From Aphelocoma coerulescens (taxonomy: Eukaryota; Chordata; Aves; Passeriformes; Corvidae), in the NCBI RefSeq assembly GCF_041296385.1, contig NW_027183960.1, positions 1,349,001 to 1,413,000 of the forward strand: a DNA stretch of 64,000 bases, in the 5' to 3' direction. Made by a program: the position numbers and the translations under genes. This document shows positions 37,465-50,648 of this stretch, piece by piece; within the stretch, counting starts at the first letter, position 1; every line of letters starts with the position of its first letter. A model generated the notes under the pieces. That model was not told the origin of the DNA, searched no databases, and worked only from the letters and a program-made list of their open reading frames with translations.

Positions 37465-38664
37465 CTGTGGACAAAGAAAACAAAGACAACTTGTAAGAAG
37501 AAAACCTGGAGCTTCTAGTTAGAAGAAAAAGGACTATTCAATCAAGGCAGGGCCAAAGGAGGAAACTTTCTAAAATGGAACAAGCAGCAGAAGCACAGTA
37601 GTTTTGCAGAAGAAATTCCCCTCCCAGCACTTGGCTTAAGGAAAAAGCCTGATGTTTCTATGAGAGACATGAGTTCATGTCTACTATTGGGTACCAGACA
37701 TCTGAACATTTAGACTATTGGCTTTCCAGGCTCACGCTATTCAAACCGGAAAGTGAAACTACTCTAACAGTAGGGATGATTGCAAGAAATGTTTCTGTTT
37801 ACACCACGACTGCCGACCATGCATCATTCTTACCTTGCACCTGTCCAAAGGCCTTCCTCCGTCTGCGCTCTGGCAACTCTCACCCAAGCTCGGGCAGGGA
37901 TGGAGGCTCTTGCCACAAGTAGCCCAAGCCTGGAGATATTCCTCATCCTGATCTTCCACTGCTGACATCTAGGAATTCCCTGGAGCTGCAAACACTTGCA
38001 TTTGCTGCTCGAGGATCTTCTCTAGCATCATGCCAAACGCCTTCTCCTATGGCAGTGCTGCAGCATCCTGCAAGTCACGGACTGGAACTGGCACCTCCAG
38101 CAAAGTTGCTCCTGGGAAACATCCCTCAGCCATTCCCTTACTGCAATGAGCTGGACTCCTACTCCTCTGCAATGCTCTTCCTGGACAGGTGCATCCTCAG
38201 CAATGAGACGGTTCTGCTGAGAGCCGCGGCTCTGAGGGAGCAGCCAGTCCTGCCCAAAGGCCTTCCTCCGCCTCCAGTCCCGCAGCTCCCACGGAGGCAC
38301 TGGGAGCCTTGGACACTCTTGCCACAAGTAGCCCAAGCATGGACATCTTCCTCATCCTGCTCCTCCACTGCTGACGGCAGGGAATTCCCTGGAGCTGCAA
38401 ACACCTGCCTTTGCTGCTCGAGGATCGTGTCTGGCAGCTCTCTGAGCCTCTTCACCTTTGGCTGCGCCACAGCATCCTTGGAGTCATATACTGGCAACTG
38501 GCACCTCCAGTACACTTGCTGCTCCTAGGATGCTTTTCTCTGGGAAAATCTTGCACACGACCTTGCTCCAGATTTTACTTCTAGGCCTTTTGTGGCCATC
38601 TGCATCCGCAGCCACAAGCAGCTTCTGATGATCAACAGGGCTCTGGGAGAGCAGGGACTCCTGT
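37465..38664 (-). repeat. Unit 38: L1 unit, copy of unit 9
   Basis: Exon-like part 37834-38664. Keeps the catggacatc patch (near 38339). Confidence 0.92.
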
Positions 38665-39459
38665 CTGTGGACAAAGAAAACAAAGACAACTTGTAAGATT
38701 AAAACCTGGAGCTTCTAGTTAGAAGAGAAAGGACTATTCAATCAAGGCAGGGCCAAGGGAGGAAACTTTCTAAAATGGAACAAGCAGCAGAAGCACAGTA
38801 GATTTGCAGAAGAAATTCCCCTCCCAGCATTTGGCTTAAGGAAAAAGCCTGATGTTTCTATGAGAGACTTGAGTTCATGTCTACTATTGGATAGCAGACA
38901 TCTGAACATTTAGACTACTGGCTTTCCAGGCTCACGCAATTCAAACCGGAATGTCAAACTATTTCAAAAGCTAGAGATGCTTCGAAGAAATGTTTCTGTT
39001 TACACCACAACTGGGGACCATGCATCATTCTTACCTTGCACCTGTCCAAAGGCCTTCCTCCGTCTCCAGTCCTGCCGCTCTCACGGAGGCACTGGGAGCC
39101 TTGGACACTCTTGCCACAAGTAGCCCAAGCGTGGACATCTTCCTCATCCTGCTCCTCCACTGCTGACGTCAGGGAATTCCCTGGTGCTCCCAACATCTGC
39201 CTTTCCTGCTGGAGGATCGTGTCTGGCAGATCTCTGAGCCTCTTTGCCTTTGGCAGCGCCACAGCATCCTAGGAGTCATATACTGGCAACTGGCACCTCC
39301 AGGACACTTGCTGCTCCTAGGATGCTTTTCTCTGGGAAAATCTTCTTGCACACAACCTTGCTGCCGATTTTACTTCTAGGCCTTTCGTGGCCATCTGCAT
39401 CCTCAGCCACAAGCAGGTTCTGATGATCAACAGGGCTCTGGGAGAGCAGGGACTCCTGT
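38665..39459 (-). repeat. Unit 39: S unit, copy of unit 10
   Basis: Exon-like part 39035-39459. Beta subtype; keeps the rare tttacaccacaac spacer state near 38999. Confidence 0.92.
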
Positions 39460-40662
39460 CTGTGGACAAAGAAAACAAAGACAACTTGTAAGAAGAAAAC
39501 CTGGAGCTTCTAGTTAGAAGAAAAAGGACTATTCAATCAAGGCAGGGCCAAAGGAGGAAACTTTCTAAAATGGAACAAGCAGCAGAAGCACAGTAGTTTT
39601 GCAGAAGAAATTCCCCTCCCAGCACTTGGCTTAAGGAAAAAGCCTGATGTTTCTATGAGAGACATGAGTTCATGTCTACTATTGGGTACCAGACATCTGA
39701 ACATTTAGACTATTGGCTTTCCAGGCTCACGCTATTCAAACCGGAAAGTGAAACTACTCTAACAGTAGGGATGATTGCAAGAAATGTTTCTGTTTACACC
39801 ACGACTGCTGACCATGCATCATTCTTACCTTGCACCTGTCCAAAGGCCTTCCTCCGTCTGCGCTCTGGCAACTCTCACCCAAGCTCGGGCAGGGATGGAG
39901 GCTCTTGCCACAAGTAGCCCAAGCCTGGAGATATTCCTCATCCTGATCTTCCACTGCTGACATCTAGGAATTCCCTGGAGCTGCAAACACTTGCATTTGC
40001 TGCTCGAGGATCTTCTCTAGCATCATGCCAAACGCCTTCTCCTATGGCAGTGCTGCAGCATCCTGCAAGTCACGGACTGGAACTGGCACCTCCAGCAAAG
40101 TTGCTCCTGGGAAACATCCCTCAGCCATTCCCTTACTGCAATGAGCTGGACTCCTACTCCTCTGCAATGCTCTTCCTGGACAGGTGCATCCTCAGCAATG
40201 AGACGGTTCTGCTGAGAGCCGCGGCTCTGAGGGAGCAGCCAGTCCTGCCCAAAGGCCTTCCTCCGCCTCCAGTCCCGCAGCTCCCACGGAGGCACTGGGA
40301 GCCTTGGACACTCTTGCCACAAGTAGCCCAAGCGTCGAGATCTTCCTCATCCTGCTCCTCCACTGCTGACGGCAGGGAATTCCCTGGAGCTGCAAACACC
40401 TGCCTTTGCTGCTCGAGGATCGTGTCTGGCAGCTCTCTGAGCCTCTTCACCTTTGGCTGCGCCACAGCATCCTTGGAGTCATATACTGGCAACTGGCACC
40501 TCCAGGACACTTGCTGCTCCTAGGATGCTTTTCTCTGGGAAAATCTTCTTGCACACAACCTTGCTGCAGATTTTACTTCTAGGCCTTTTGTGGCCATCTG
40601 CATCCGCAGCCACAAGCAGCTTCTGATGATCGACATGGCTCTGGGAGAGCAGGGACTCCTGT
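39460..40662 (-). repeat. Unit 40: L1 unit, copy of unit 11
   Basis: Exon-like part 39829-40662. Keeps actgctgacc near 39804. Confidence 0.92.
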
Positions 40663-41457
40663 CTGTGGACAAAGAAAACAAAGACAACTTGTAAGATTAA
40701 AACCTGGAGCTTCTAGTTAGAAGAGAAAGGACTATTCAATCAAGGCAGGGCCAAGGGAGGAAACTTTCTAAAATGGAACAAGCAGCAGAAGCACAGTACT
40801 TTTGCAGAAGAAATTCCCCTCCCAGCACTTGGCTTAAGGAAAAAGCATGATGTTTCTATGAGAGACTTGAGTTCATGTCTACTATTGGATAGCAGACATC
40901 TGAACATTTAGACTACTGGCTTTCCAGGCTCACGCAATTCAAACCGGAATGTCAAACTATTTCAAAAGCTAGAGATGCTTCGAAGAAATGTTTCTGTACT
41001 CACCACAACTGGGGACCATGCATCATTCTTACCTTGCACCTGTCCAAAGGCCTTCCTCCGTCTCCAGTCCTGCCGCTCTCACGGAGGCACTGGGAGCCTT
41101 GGACACTCTTGCCACAAGTAGCCCAAGCATGGACATCTTCCTCATCCTGCTCCTCCACTGCTGACGTCAGGGAATTCCCTGGAGCTCCAAACATCTGCCT
41201 TTCCAGCTGGAGGATCATGTCTGGCAGCTCTCTGAGCCTCTTCACCTTTGGCAGCGCCACAGCATCCTAGGAGTCATATACTGGCAACTGGCACCTCCAG
41301 GACACTTGCTGCTCCTAGGATGCTTTTCTCTGGGAAAATCTTCTTGCACACGACCTTGCTGCCGATTTTACTTCTAGGCCTTTCGTGGCCATCTGCATCC
41401 TCAGCCACAAGCAGCTTCTGATGATCAACAGGGCTCTGGGAGAGCAGGGACTCCTGT
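40663..41457 (-). repeat. Unit 41: S unit, copy of unit 12
   Basis: Exon-like part 41033-41457. Alpha subtype. Confidence 0.92.
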
Positions 41458-42657
41458 CTGTGGACAAAGAAAACAAAGACAACTTGTAAGAAGAAAACCT
41501 GGAGCTTCTAGTTAGAAGAAAAAGGACTATTCAATCAAGGCAGGGCCAAAGGAGGAAACTTTATAAAATGGAACAAGCAGCAGAAGCACAGTAGTTTTGC
41601 AGAAGAAATTCCCCTCCCAGCACTTGGCTTAAGGAAAAAGCCTGATGTTTCTATGAGAGACATGAGTTCATGTCTACTATTGGGTACCAGACATCTGAAC
41701 ATTTAGACTATTGGCTTTCCAGGCTCACGCTATTCAAACCGGAAAGTGAAACTACTCTAACAGTAAGGATGATTGCAAGAAATGTTTCTGTTTACACCAC
41801 GACTGCCGACCATGCATCATTCTTACCTTGCACCTGTCCAAAGGCCTTCCTCCGTCTGCGCTCTGGCAACTCTCACCCAAGCTCGGGCAGGGATGGAGGC
41901 TCTTGCCACAAGTAGCCCAAGCCTGGAGATATTCCTCATCCTGATCTTCCACTGCTGACATCTAGGAATTCCCTGGAGCTGCAAACACTTGCATTTGCTG
42001 CTCGAGGATCTTCTCTAGCATCATGCCAAACGCCTTCTCCTATGGCAGTGCTGCAGCATCCTGCAAGTCACGGACTGGAACTGGCACCTCCAGCAAAGTT
42101 GCTCCTGGGAAACATCCCTCAGCCATTCCCTTACTGCAATGAGCTGGACTCCTACTCCTCTGCAATGCTCTTCCTGGACAGGTGCATCCTCAGCAATGAG
42201 ACGGTTCTGCTGAGAGCCGCGGCTCTGAGGGAGCAGCCAGTCCTGCCCAAAGGCCTTCCTCCGCCTCCAGTCCCGCAGCTCCCACGGAGGCACTGGGAGC
42301 CTTGGACACTCTTGCCACAAGTAGCCCAAGCATGGACATCTTCCTCATCCTGCTCCTCCACTGCTGACGGCAGGGAATTCCCTGGAGCTGCAAACACCTG
42401 CCTTTGCTGCTCGAGGATCGTGTCTGGCAGCTCTCTGAGCCTCTTCACCTTTGGCTGCGCCACAGCATCCTTGGAGTCATATACTGGCAACTGGCACCTC
42501 CAGTACACTTGCTGCTCCTAGGATGCTTTTCTCTGGGAAAATCTTGCACACGACCTTGCTCCAGATTTTACTTCTAGGCCTTTTGTGGCCATCTGCATCC
42601 GCAGCCACAAGCAGCTTCTGATGATCAACAGGGCTCTGGGAGAGCAGGGACTCCTGT
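41458..42657 (-). repeat. Unit 42: L1 unit, copy of unit 13
   Basis: Exon-like part 41827-42657. Keeps the TATAAAA spacer variant (near 41562) together with the catggacatc patch. Confidence 0.92.
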
Positions 42658-43452
42658 CTGTGGACAAAGAAAACAAAGACAACTTGTAAGATTAAAACCT
42701 GGAGCTTCTAGTTAGAAGAGAAAGGACTATTCAATCAAGGCAGGGCCAAGGGAGGAAACTTTCTAAAATGGAACAAGCAGCAGAAGCACAGTAGATTTGC
42801 AGAAGAAATTCCCCTCCCAGCATTTGGCTTAAGGAAAAAGCCTGATGTTTCTATGAGAGACTTGAGTTCATGTCTACTATTGGATAGCAGACATCTGAAC
42901 ATTTAGACTACTGGCTTTCCAGGCTCACGCAATTCAAACCGGAATGTCAAACTATTTCAAAAGCTAGAGATGCTTCGAAGAAATGTTTCTGTACTCACCA
43001 CAACTGGGGACCATGCATCATTCTTACCTTGCACCTGTCCAAAGGCCTTCCTCCGTCTCCAGTCCTGCCGCTCTCACGGAGGCACTGGGAGCCTTGGACA
43101 CTCTTGCCACAAGTAGCCCAAGCGTGGACATCTTCCTCATCCTGCTCCTCCACTGCTGACGTCAGGGAATTCCCTGGTGCTCCCAACATCTGCCTTTCCT
43201 GCTGGAGGATCGTGTCTGGCAGATCTCTGAGCCTCTTTGCCTTTGGCAGCGCCACAGCATCCTAGGAGTCATATACTGGCAACTGGCACCTCCAGGACAC
43301 TTGCTGCTCCTAGGATGCTTTTCTCTGGGAAAATCTTCTTGCACACAACCTTGCTGCAGATTTTACTTCTAGGCCTTTCGTGGCCATCTGCATCCTCAGC
43401 CACAAGCAGGTTCTGATGATCAACAGGGCTCTGGGAGAGCAGGGACTCCTGT
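42658..43452 (-). repeat. Unit 43: S unit, copy of unit 14
   Basis: Exon-like part 43028-43452. Beta subtype. Confidence 0.92.
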
Positions 43453-44655
43453 CTGTGGACAAAGAAAACAAAGACAACTTGTAAGAAGAAAACCTGGAGC
43501 TTCTAGTTAGAAGAAAAAGGACTATTCAATCAAGGCAGGGCCAAAGGAGGAAACTTTCTAAAATGGAACAAGCAGCAGAAGCACAGTAGTTTTGCAGAAG
43601 AAATTCCCCTCCCAGCACTTGGCTTAAGGAAAAAGCCTGATGTTTCTATGAGAGACATGAGTTCATGTCTACTATTGGGTACCAGACATCTGAACATTTA
43701 GACTATTGGCTTTCCAGGCTCACGCTATTCAAACCGGAAAGTGAAACTACTCTAACAGTAGGGATGATTGCAAGAAATGTTTCTGTTTACACCACGACTG
43801 CCGACCATGCATCATTCTTACCTTGCACCTGTCCAAAGGCCTTCCTCCGTCTGCGCTCTGGCAACTCTCACCCAAGCTCGGGCAGGGATGGAGGCTCTTG
43901 CCACAAGTAGCCCAAGCCTGGAGATATTCCTCATCCTGATCTTCCACTGCTGACATCTAGGAATTCCCTGGAGCTGCAAACACTTGCATTTGCTGCTCGA
44001 GGATCTTCTCTAGCATCATGCCAAACGCCTTCTCCTATGGCAGTGCTGCAGCATCCTGCAAGTCACGGACTGGAACTGGCACCTCCAGCAAAGTTGCTCC
44101 TGGGAAACATCCCTCAGCCATTCCCTTACTGCAATGAGCTGGACTCCTACTCCTCTGCAATGCTCTTCCTGGACAGGTGCATCCTCAGCAATGAGACGGT
44201 TCTGCTGAGAGCCGCGGCTCTGAGGGAGCAGCCAGTCCTGCCCAAAGGCCTTCCTCCGCCTCCAGTCCCGCAGCTCCCACGGAGGCACTGGGAGCCTTGG
44301 ACACTCTTGCCACAAGTAGCCCAAGCGTCGAGATCTTCCTCATCCTGCTCCTCCACTGCTGACGGCAGGGAATTCCCTGGAGCTGCAAACACCTGCCTTT
44401 GCTGCTCGAGGATCGTGTCTGGCAGCTCTCTGAGCCTCTTCACCTTTGGCTGCGCCACAGCATCCTTGGAGTCATATACTGGCAACTGGCACCTCCAGTA
44501 CACTTGCTGCTCCTAGGATGCTTTTCTCTGGGAAAATCTTCTTGCACACGACCTTGCTCCAGATTTTACTTCTAGGCCTTTTGTGGCCATCTGCATCCGC
44601 AGCCACAAGCAGCTTCTGATGATCAACAGGGCTCTGGGAGAGCAGGGACTCCTGT
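43453..44655 (-). repeat. Unit 44: L1 unit, copy of unit 15
   Basis: Exon-like part 43822-44655. Confidence 0.92.
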
Positions 44656-45450
44656 CTGTGGACAAAGAAAACAAAGACAACTTGTAAGATTAAAACCTGG
44701 AGCTTCTAGTTAGAAGAGAAAGGACTATTCAATCAAGGCAGGGCCAAGGGAGGAAACTTTCTAAAATGGAACAAGCAGCAGAAGCACAGTACTTTTGCAG
44801 AAGAAATTCCCCTCCCAGCACTTGGCTTAAGGAAAAAGCCTGATGTTTCTATGAGAGACTTGAGTTCATGTCTACTATTGGGTACCAGACATCTGAACAT
44901 TTAGACTACTGGCTTTCCAGGCTCACGCAATTCAAACCGGAATGTCAAACTATTTCAAAAGCTAGAGATGCTTCGAAGAAATGTTTCTGTACTCACCACA
45001 ACTGGGGACCATGCATCATTCTTACCTTGCACCTGTCCAAAGGCCTTCCTCCGTCTCCAGTCCTGCCGCTCTCACGGAGGCACTGGGAGCCTTGGACACT
45101 CTTGCCACAAGTAGCCCAAGCATGGACATCTTCCTCATCCTGCTCCGCCACTGCTGACATCAGGGAATTCCCTGGAGCTCCAAACATCTGCCTTTCCAGC
45201 TAGAGGATCATGTCTGGCAGCTCTCTGAGCCTCTTCACCTTTGGCAGCGCCACAGCATCCTAGGAGTCATATACTGGCAACTGGCACCTCCAGGACACTT
45301 GCTGCTCCTAGGATGCTTTTCTCTGGGAAAATCTTCTTGCATACGACCTTGCTGCCGATTTTACTTCTAGGCCTTTCGTGGCCATCTGCATCCTCAGCCA
45401 CAAGCAGGTTCTGATGATCAACAGGGCTCTGGGAGAGCAGGGACTCCTGT
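44656..45450 (-). repeat. Unit 45: S unit, copy of unit 16
   Basis: Exon-like part 45026-45450. Gamma subtype. It has cgaag at 44974 in the spacer, where unit 16 has ggaag at 15002. The unit-16 state is private. Confidence 0.92.
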
Positions 45451-46652
45451 CTGTGGACAAAGAAAACAAAGACAACTTGTAAGAAGAAAACCTGGAGCTT
45501 CTAGTTAGAAGACAAAGGACTATTCAATCAAGGCAGGGCCAAGGGAGGAAACTTTCTAAAATGGAACAAGCAGCAGAAGCAGAGCAGTTTTGCAGAAGAA
45601 ATTCCCCTCCCAGCACTTGGCTTAAGGAAAAAGCCTGATGTTTCTATGAGAGACTTGAGTTCATGTCTACTATTGGGTACCAGACATCTGAACATTTAGA
45701 CTATTGGCTTTCCAGGCTCACGCTATTCAAACCGGAAAGTGAAACTACTCTAACAGTAGGGATGATTGCAAGAAATGTTTCTGTTTACACCACGACTGCC
45801 GACCATGCATCATTCTTACCTTGCACCTGTCCAAAGGCCTTCCTCCGTCTGCGCTCTGGCAACTCTCACCCAAGCTCGGGCAGGGATGGAGGCTCTTGCC
45901 ACAAGTAGCCCAAGCCTGGAGATATTCCTCATCCTGATCTTCCACTGCTGACATCTAGGAATTCCCTGGAGCTGCAAACACCTGCCTTTGCGGCTCGAGG
46001 ACCTTCTCTAGCACCATGCCAAACCCCTTCTCCTATGGCAGTGCTGCAGCATCCTGCGAGCCATGGACTGGAACTGGCACCTTCAGCATAGTTGCTCCTG
46101 GGAAACATCCTTCAGCCATTCCCTTACTGCAATGAGCTGGACTCCTACTCCTTTGAAGGCTCTTCCTGGATAGGTGCATCCTCAGCAATGAGACGGTTCT
46201 GCTGAGAGCCACGGCTCTGAGGGAGCAGCCAGTCCTGCCCAAAGGCCTTCCTCCGTCTCCACTCCTGCAGCTCCCACGGAGGCACTGGGAGCCTTGGACA
46301 CGCTTGCCACAAGTAGCCCAAGCGTGGACATCTTCCTCATATTGCTCCGCCACTGCTGACATCAGGGAATTCCCTGGAGCTCCCAACATCTGCCTTTCCT
46401 GCTCGAGGATCGTGTCTGGCAGCTCTCTGAGCCTCTTACATTTTGGAAGCGCAACAGCATCCTAGGAGTCCTATACTGGCAACTGGCAGCTCCAGGACAC
46501 TTGCTGCTCCTAGGATGCTTTTCTCTGGGAAAATCTTCTTGCACACAACCTTGCTGCAGATTTTACTTCTAGGCCTTTCGTGGCCATCTGCATCCACGGC
46601 CACAAGCAGCTTCTGATGATCGACATGGCTCTGGGAGAGCAGGGACTCCTGT
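45451..46652 (-). repeat. Unit 46: L4 unit, copy of unit 17
   Basis: Exon-like part 45820-46652. Shares the one-base deletion and gtcctatactgg. The spacer at 45543-45545 reads ggg, where unit 17 reads agc. Confidence 0.92.
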
Positions 46653-47447
46653 CTGTGGACAAAGAAAACAAAGACAACTTGTAAGATTAAAACCTGGAGC
46701 TTCTAGTTAGAAGAGAAAGGACTATTCAATCAAGGCAGGGCCAAGGGAGGAAACTTTCTAAAATGGAACAAGCAGCAGAAGCACAGTACTTTTGCAGAAG
46801 AAATTCCCCTCCCAGCACTTGGCTTAAGGAAAAAGCATGATGTTTCTATGAGAGACTTGAGTTCATGTCTACTATTGGATAGCAGACATCTGAACATTTA
46901 GACTACTGGCTTTCCAGGCTCACGCAATTCAAACCGGAATGTCAAACTATTTCAAAAGCTAGAGATGCTTCGAAGAAATGTTTCTGTACTCACCACAACT
47001 GGGGACCATGCATCATTCTTACCTTGCACCTGTCCAAAGGCCTTCCTCCGTCTCCAGTCCTGCCGCTCTCACGGAGGCACTGGGAGCCTTGGACACTCTT
47101 GCCACAAGTAGCCCAAGCGTGGACATCTTCCTCATCCTGCTCCTCCACTGCTGACGTCAGGGAATTCCCTGGTGCTCCCAACATCTGCCTTTCCTGCTGG
47201 AGGATCGTGTCTGGCAGATCTCTGAGCCTCTTTGCCTTTGGCAGCGCCACAGCATCCTAGGAGTCATATACTGGCAACTGGCACCTCCAGGACACTTGCT
47301 GCTCCTAGGATGCTTTTCTCTGGGAAAATCTTCTTGCACACAACCTTGCTGCAGATTTTACTTCTAGGCCTTTCGTGGCCATCTGCATCCTCAGCCACAA
47401 GCAGCTTCTGATGATCAACAGGGCTCTGGGAGAGCAGGGACTCCTGT
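46653..47447 (-). repeat. Unit 47: S unit, copy of unit 18
   Basis: Exon-like part 47023-47447. Beta subtype. Confidence 0.92.
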
Positions 47448-48650
47448 CTGTGGACAAAGAAAACAAAGACAACTTGTAAGAAGAAAACCTGGAGCTTCTA
47501 GTTAGAAGAAAAAGGACTATTCAATCAAGGCAGGGCCAAAGGAGGAAACTTTCTAAAATGGAACAAGCAGCAGAAGCACAGTAGTTTTGCAGAAGAAATT
47601 CCCCTCCCAGCACTTGGCTTAAGGAAAAAGCCTGATGTTTCTATGAGAGACATGAGTTCATGTCTACTATTGGGTACCAGACATCTGAACATTTAGACTA
47701 TTGGCTTTCCAGGCTCACGCTATTCAAACCGGAAAGTGAAACTACTCTAACAGTAGGGATGATTGCAAGAAATGTTTCTGTTTACACCACGACTGCCGAC
47801 CATGCATCATTCTTACCTTGCACCTGTCCAAAGGCCTTCCTCCGTCTGCGCTCTGGCAACTCTCACCCAAGCTCGGGCAGGGATGGAGGCTCTTGCCACA
47901 AGTAGCCCAAGCCTGGAGATATTCCTCATCCTGATCTTCCACTGCTGACATCTAGGAATTCCCTGGAGCTGCAAACACTTGCATTTGCTGCTCGAGGATC
48001 TTCTCTAGCATCATGCCAAACGCCTTCTCCTATGGCAGTGCTGCAGCATCCTGCAAGTCACGGACTGGAACTGGCACCTCCAGCAAAGTTGCTCCTGGGA
48101 AACATCCCTCAGCCATTCCCTTACTGCAATGAGCTGGACTCCTACTCCTCTGCAATGCTCTTCCTGGACAGGTGCATCCTCAGCAATGAGACGGTTCTGC
48201 TGAGAGCCGCGGCTCTGAGGGAGCAGCCAGTCCTGCCCAAAGGCCTTCCTCCGCCTCCAGTCCCGCAGCTCCCACGGAGGCACTGGGAGCCTTGGACACT
48301 CTTGCCACAAGTAGCCCAAGCGTCGAGATCTTCCTCATCCTGCTCCTCCACTGCTGACGGCAGGGAATTCCCTGGAGCTGCAAACACCTGCCTTTGCTGC
48401 TCGAGGATCGTGTCTGGCAGCTCTCTGAGCCTCTTCACCTTTGGCTGCGCCACAGCATCCTTGGAGTCATATACTGGCAACTGGCACCTCCAGTACACTT
48501 GCTGCTCCTAGGATGCTTTTCTCTGGGAAAATCTTCTTGCACACAACCTTGCTGCAGATTTTACTTCTAGGCCTTTTGTGGCCATCTGCATCCGCAGCCA
48601 CAAGCAGCTTCTGATGATCGACATGGCTCTGGGAGAGCAGGGACTCCTGT
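47448..48650 (-). repeat. Unit 48: L1 unit, copy of unit 19
   Basis: Exon-like part 47817-48650. Confidence 0.92.
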
Positions 48651-49445
48651 CTGTGGACAAAGAAAACAAAGACAACTTGTAAGATTAAAACCTGGAGCTT
48701 CTAGTTAGAAGAGAAAGGACTATTCAATCAAGGCAGGGCCAAGGGAGGAAACTTTCTAAAATGGAACAAGCAGCAGAAGCACAGTACTTTTGCAGAAGAA
48801 ATTCCCCTCCCAGCACTTGGCTTAAGGAAAAAGCATGATGTTTCTATGAGAGACTTGAGTTCATGTCTACTATTGGATAGCAGACATCTGAACATTTAGA
48901 CTACTGGCTTTCCAGGCTCACGCAATTCAAACCGGAATGTCAAACTATTTCAAAAGCTAGAGATGCTTCGAAGAAATGTTTCTGTACTCACCACAACTGG
49001 GGACCATGCATCATTCTTACCTTGCACCTGTCCAAAGGCCTTCCTCCGTCTCCAGTCCTGCCGCTCTCACGGAGGCACTGGGAGCCTTGGACACTCTTGC
49101 CACAAGTAGCCCAAGCGTGGACATCTTCCTCATCCTGCTCCTCCACTGCTGACGTCAGGGAATTCCCTGGTGCTCCCAACATCTGCCTTTCCTGCTGGAG
49201 GATCGTGTCTGGCAGATCTCTGAGCCTCTTTGCCTTTGGCAGCGCCACAGCATCCTAGGAGTCATATACTGGCAACTGGCACCTCCAGGACACTTGCTGC
49301 TCCTAGGATGCTTTTCTCTGGGAAAATCTTCTTGCACACAACCTTGCTGCAGATTTTACTTCTAGGCCTTTCGTGGCCATCTGCATCCTCAGCCACAAGC
49401 AGCTTCTGATGATCAACAGGGCTCTGGGAGAGCAGGGACTCCTGT
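48651..49445 (-). repeat. Unit 49: S unit, copy of unit 20
   Basis: Exon-like part 49021-49445. Beta subtype. Confidence 0.92.
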
Positions 49446-50648
49446 CTGTGGACAAAGAAAACAAAGACAACTTGTAAGAAGAAAACCTGGAGCTTCTAGT
49501 TAGAAGAAAAAGGACTATTCAATCAAGGCAGGGCCAAAGGAGGAAACTTTCTAAAATGGAACAAGCAGCAGAAGCACAGTAGTTTTGCAGAAGAAATTCC
49601 CCTCCCAGCACTTGGCTTAAGGAAAAAGCCTGATGTTTCTATGAGAGACATGAGTTCATGTCTACTATTGGGTACCAGACATCTGAACATTTAGACTATT
49701 GGCTTTCCAGGCTCACGCTATTCAAACCGGAAAGTGAAACTACTCTAACAGTAGGGATGATTGCAAGAAATGTTTCTGTTTACACCACGACTGCCGACCA
49801 TGCATCATTCTTACCTTGCACCTGTCCAAAGGCCTTCCTCCGTCTGCGCTCTGGCAACTCTCACCCAAGCTCGGGCAGGGATGGAGGCTCTTGCCACAAG
49901 TAGCCCAAGCCTGGAGATATTCCTCATCCTGATCTTCCACTGCTGACATCTAGGAATTCCCTGGAGCTGCAAACACTTGCATTTGCTGCTCGAGGATCTT
50001 CTCTAGCATCATGCCAAACGCCTTCTCCTATGGCAGTGCTGCAGCATCCTGCAAGTCACGGACTGGAACTGGCACCTCCAGCAAAGTTGCTCCTGGGAAA
50101 CATCCCTCAGCCATTCCCTTACTGCAATGAGCTGGACTCCTACTCCTCTGCAATGCTCTTCCTGGACAGGTGCATCCTCAGCAATGAGACGGTTCTGCTG
50201 AGAGCCGCGGCTCTGAGGGAGCAGCCAGTCCTGCCCAAAGGCCTTCCTCCGCCTCCAGTCCCGCAGCTCCCACGGAGGCACTGGGAGCCTTGGACACTCT
50301 TGCCACAAGTAGCCCAAGCGTCGAGATCTTCCTCATCCTGCTCCTCCACTGCTGACGGCAGGGAATTCCCTGGAGCTGCAAACACCTGCCTTTGCTGCTC
50401 GAGGATCGTGTCTGGCAGCTCTCTGAGCCTCTTCACCTTTGGCTGCGCCACAGCATCCTTGGAGTCATATACTGGCAACTGGCACCTCCAGTACACTTGC
50501 TGCTCCTAGGATGCTTTTCTCTGGGAAAATCTTCTTGCACACAACCTTGCTGCAGATTTTACTTCTAGGCCTTTTGTGGCCATCTGCATCCGCAGCCACA
50601 AGCAGCTTCTGATGATCGACATGGCTCTGGGAGAGCAGGGACTCCTGT
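49446..50648 (-). repeat. Unit 50: L1 unit, copy of unit 21
   Basis: Exon-like part 49815-50648. It is the last complete unit of the duplicated block. Confidence 0.92.
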
